From: Marinifilum flexuosum
GTDB taxonomy: Bacteria > Bacteroidota > Bacteroidia > Bacteroidales > Marinifilaceae
DNA length: 64,000 nucleotides
Reading direction: 5' to 3'
Assembly (NCBI RefSeq): GCF_003610555.1
Contig: NZ_RAPQ01000009.1
Coordinates: forward strand, 496,001 to 560,000
Shown: positions 62,977-64,000 of the stretch, piece by piece
Layout: every line of letters starts with the position of its first letter
Numbering within the stretch: the stretch's first letter is position 1
The notes under the pieces: model-generated
The model's database searches: none
What the model was told of the DNA's origin: nothing
The model's input: the letters and a program-made list of their open reading frames with translations, nothing else
Program-made: the position numbers and the translations under genes

Positions 62977-63348
62977 ATGAATACATCCTTTGAAAAAAGA
63001 ATAGAACGTTTTTTGCAAGAACAACCTGAATCCGATGCTGCAAAAATTATATTGAAGTTAAAACAACAATACCCACACCACAAGACTTTTTACGACATAT
63101 TTGACAGCTTTTATTCCAAAATTGGCGGAATTTTTGGAACTCAAACCTTGTTTATTGAAAACTCCAACAAAGAATATTATACACCCTATATTCAATTTGC
63201 AAAAGGTAACCCAGTAAACCTACCTGAAGGAAAGAGGTTATTATATGATCCAAGCGTTCCTTTTTCAGAAGAAGAGTGTTATAGCAAACTAGCGAAAAAA
63301 ATAGTTTACACCCTACTTACAGTAAAAGACATAGAACAATATATTTAA
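62977..63348 (+). CDS. Small protein of unknown function, partner of the GIY-YIG gene
   Basis: This 123-residue protein is not recognised. The first half is helical (FEKRIERFLQEQPESDAAKIILKLKQQ), the second mixed. It ends 7 bases before the GIY-YIG nuclease start, so both are likely one operon. The size and order are compatible with a protein that controls or assists the nuclease, though this is only inferred from position. Confidence 0.75.
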   Translation: MNTSFEKRIERFLQEQPESDAAKIILKLKQQYPHHKTFYDIFDSFYSKIGGIFGTQTLFIENSNKEYYTPYIQFAKGNPVNLPEGKRLLYDPSVPFSEEECYSKLAKKIVYTLLTVKDIEQYI

Positions 63349-63355
63349 ACCAACA

Positions 63356-63874
63356 ATGATACAGCTTAATAATTTTAAAAAATTTGACCCTTTGAATGAT
63401 TCACCTTTAGACATTCCAGACTCCGAGGGAAACTATATTATAGTTCTTAAACCCAATAAAAAACTTCCAGAATTAGGAATAACCTTCACATGCAAAACAA
63501 TTGATAACAAGAAAATTATTTACACTGGAATTTCTAACAAAAGTTTAAGGTGTAGAGATTATAAACAACACTTTAATGGAAATGCTGGAAACTCAACATT
63601 AAGAAAAAGTATTGGCTCTTTATTTGGTTGGAAAAAAATACCAAGAGATAAAATAAATAACGGAAAAACTAAATTTAACAAAGAAGATGAAGATAGGTTA
63701 AGTAAATGGATGAAGCAGAATTTAGATCTCTACTTTTTAGCTAATCCAACTCCAAAAGAAAAAGAAGTGGAATTAATAAATCAATTAAATCCTCCTTTAA
63801 ACCTATCTAAAAATAAGAATAATGAAAATGCTGAGTTTAGAGTAGAATTATCACGCCTAAGAAAAATAAAATAA
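63356..63874 (+). CDS. GIY-YIG-family nuclease-like protein
   Basis: This 172-residue protein fits the GIY-YIG layout: EGNYIIVLK corresponds to the GIY strand, IIYTGISNKSLRCRDYKQHF to the YIG strand with the catalytic Arg region (YTG.S...LRCR...H), then NSTLRKSIGSLFGW and the distal Glu in EKEVELINQLNPPLNL. Such single-domain proteins occur in restriction, mobile and defence contexts. Its partner gene and AT-rich composition suggest acquired DNA. Confidence 0.85.
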   Translation: MIQLNNFKKFDPLNDSPLDIPDSEGNYIIVLKPNKKLPELGITFTCKTIDNKKIIYTGISNKSLRCRDYKQHFNGNAGNSTLRKSIGSLFGWKKIPRDKINNGKTKFNKEDEDRLSKWMKQNLDLYFLANPTPKEKEVELINQLNPPLNLSKNKNNENAEFRVELSRLRKIK

Positions 63875-63931
63875 ATTCATGCTAAAACAGACATCAAGTT
63901 TTTGCATAGTAGATATCAATATATTCAATTT

Positions 63932-64000
63932 ATGATACATTCATTGAAAAAAGGCTCTTCGCTGTTATATATTCAAATGAAAACTGGCCCTACTAAAGAT
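63932..64000 (+). CDS. Possible start of a gene running off the right edge
   Basis: An open frame beginning MIHSLKKGSSLLYIQMK stays open to the end of the window (23 codons). Too short to judge. Confidence 0.25.
   Translation, partial: MIHSLKKGSSLLYIQMKTGPTKD

Noticed and set aside
1-64000. tRNA, rRNA, complete insertion sequence or prophage genes
   Set aside because: I looked for these on both strands and saw no cloverleaf-type sequence, rRNA segment, transposase, integrase or phage gene.

Overview
The window is one contiguous stretch of chromosome from an anaerobic or facultative marine-type Bacteroidetes (order Marinilabiliales is the best guess, by inference). The reasons are the AT-rich sequence, the near absence of Shine-Dalgarno sites, -7 boxes of the TAnnTTTG type, lipoproteins with acidic residues after the lipobox Cys, large MacB/FtsX permeases, and a menaquinone-based respiratory gene set. 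No rRNA, tRNA, CRISPR array or complete insertion sequence was seen.

Layout. 1-0.4 kb: start of a FadL-type outer-membrane protein. 0.7-7.2 kb: a sulfur-respiration operon on the minus strand (PsrA/PhsA-type molybdoenzyme, four-cluster ferredoxin, NrfD-type quinol anchor, two half-size YeeE/YedE sulfur transporters, an unusual rhodanese) with mobA beside it. 7.3-8.8 kb: msrA and a secreted unknown. 8.7-12.1 kb: menE, menC, menA. 12.3-18 kb: a Tat-signal protein, an HD-domain protein, a membrane protein, a lipoprotein and an AsmA-family protein. 18-21.4 kb: a repeat-rich accessory block with a helically phased array and a decayed acetyltransferase gene. 21.4-25.6 kb: menB, menD, menF, menI. 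25.7-27.5 kb: a cold-shock gene, then asnA behind two tandem Asn-codon attenuators. 27.5-30.9 kb: a subtilisin-like lipoprotein and small conserved genes. 31-41.9 kb: a histidine kinase and sigma-54 activator pair divergent from an ABC ATPase with three paralogous permeases. 41.9-43.4 kb: a DGC-domain protein and a double adenylate kinase. 43.7-47.5 kb: a multihaem NapC/NrfH-type cytochrome, pdxH and a PfkB kinase. 47.9-51.4 kb: a 1162-residue protein that may be a PPi-type PEP carboxykinase, followed by a probable small RNA on the opposite strand. 51.9-61.4 kb: a lactate-use region (porin, FAD/Fe-S D-lactate dehydrogenase, lactate permease, LutB-LutA fusion, LutC-like protein). 61.9-64 kb: a helical unknown, a second phased array, and a GIY-YIG nuclease pair.

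How it fits together (inference): lactate enters through the porin and LctP-type permease, the dehydrogenase and Lut proteins pass electrons to menaquinone made by the men genes, and the Psr complex or the multihaem cytochrome spends menaquinol on reduced-sulfur or other acceptors. MobA supplies the guanine-dinucleotide cofactor for PsrA. The carboxykinase candidate would connect C3 and C4 metabolism.

Strongest unusual signals: (1) two Asn-rich leader peptides in series, each with its own terminator and a matching antiterminator, upstream of asnA; (2) two intergenic arrays, unrelated in sequence, with nearly the same spacing of about 20.4 bp (40.7 bp for the double unit), which is close to two turns of the DNA helix; (3) a rhodanese without the active-site Cys whose only Cys is the last residue after a lysine-rich tail; (4) a complete enhancer plus -24/-12 promoter arrangement for the sigma-54 ABC operon; (5) a minus-strand RNA candidate with two GNRA hairpins and a terminator.
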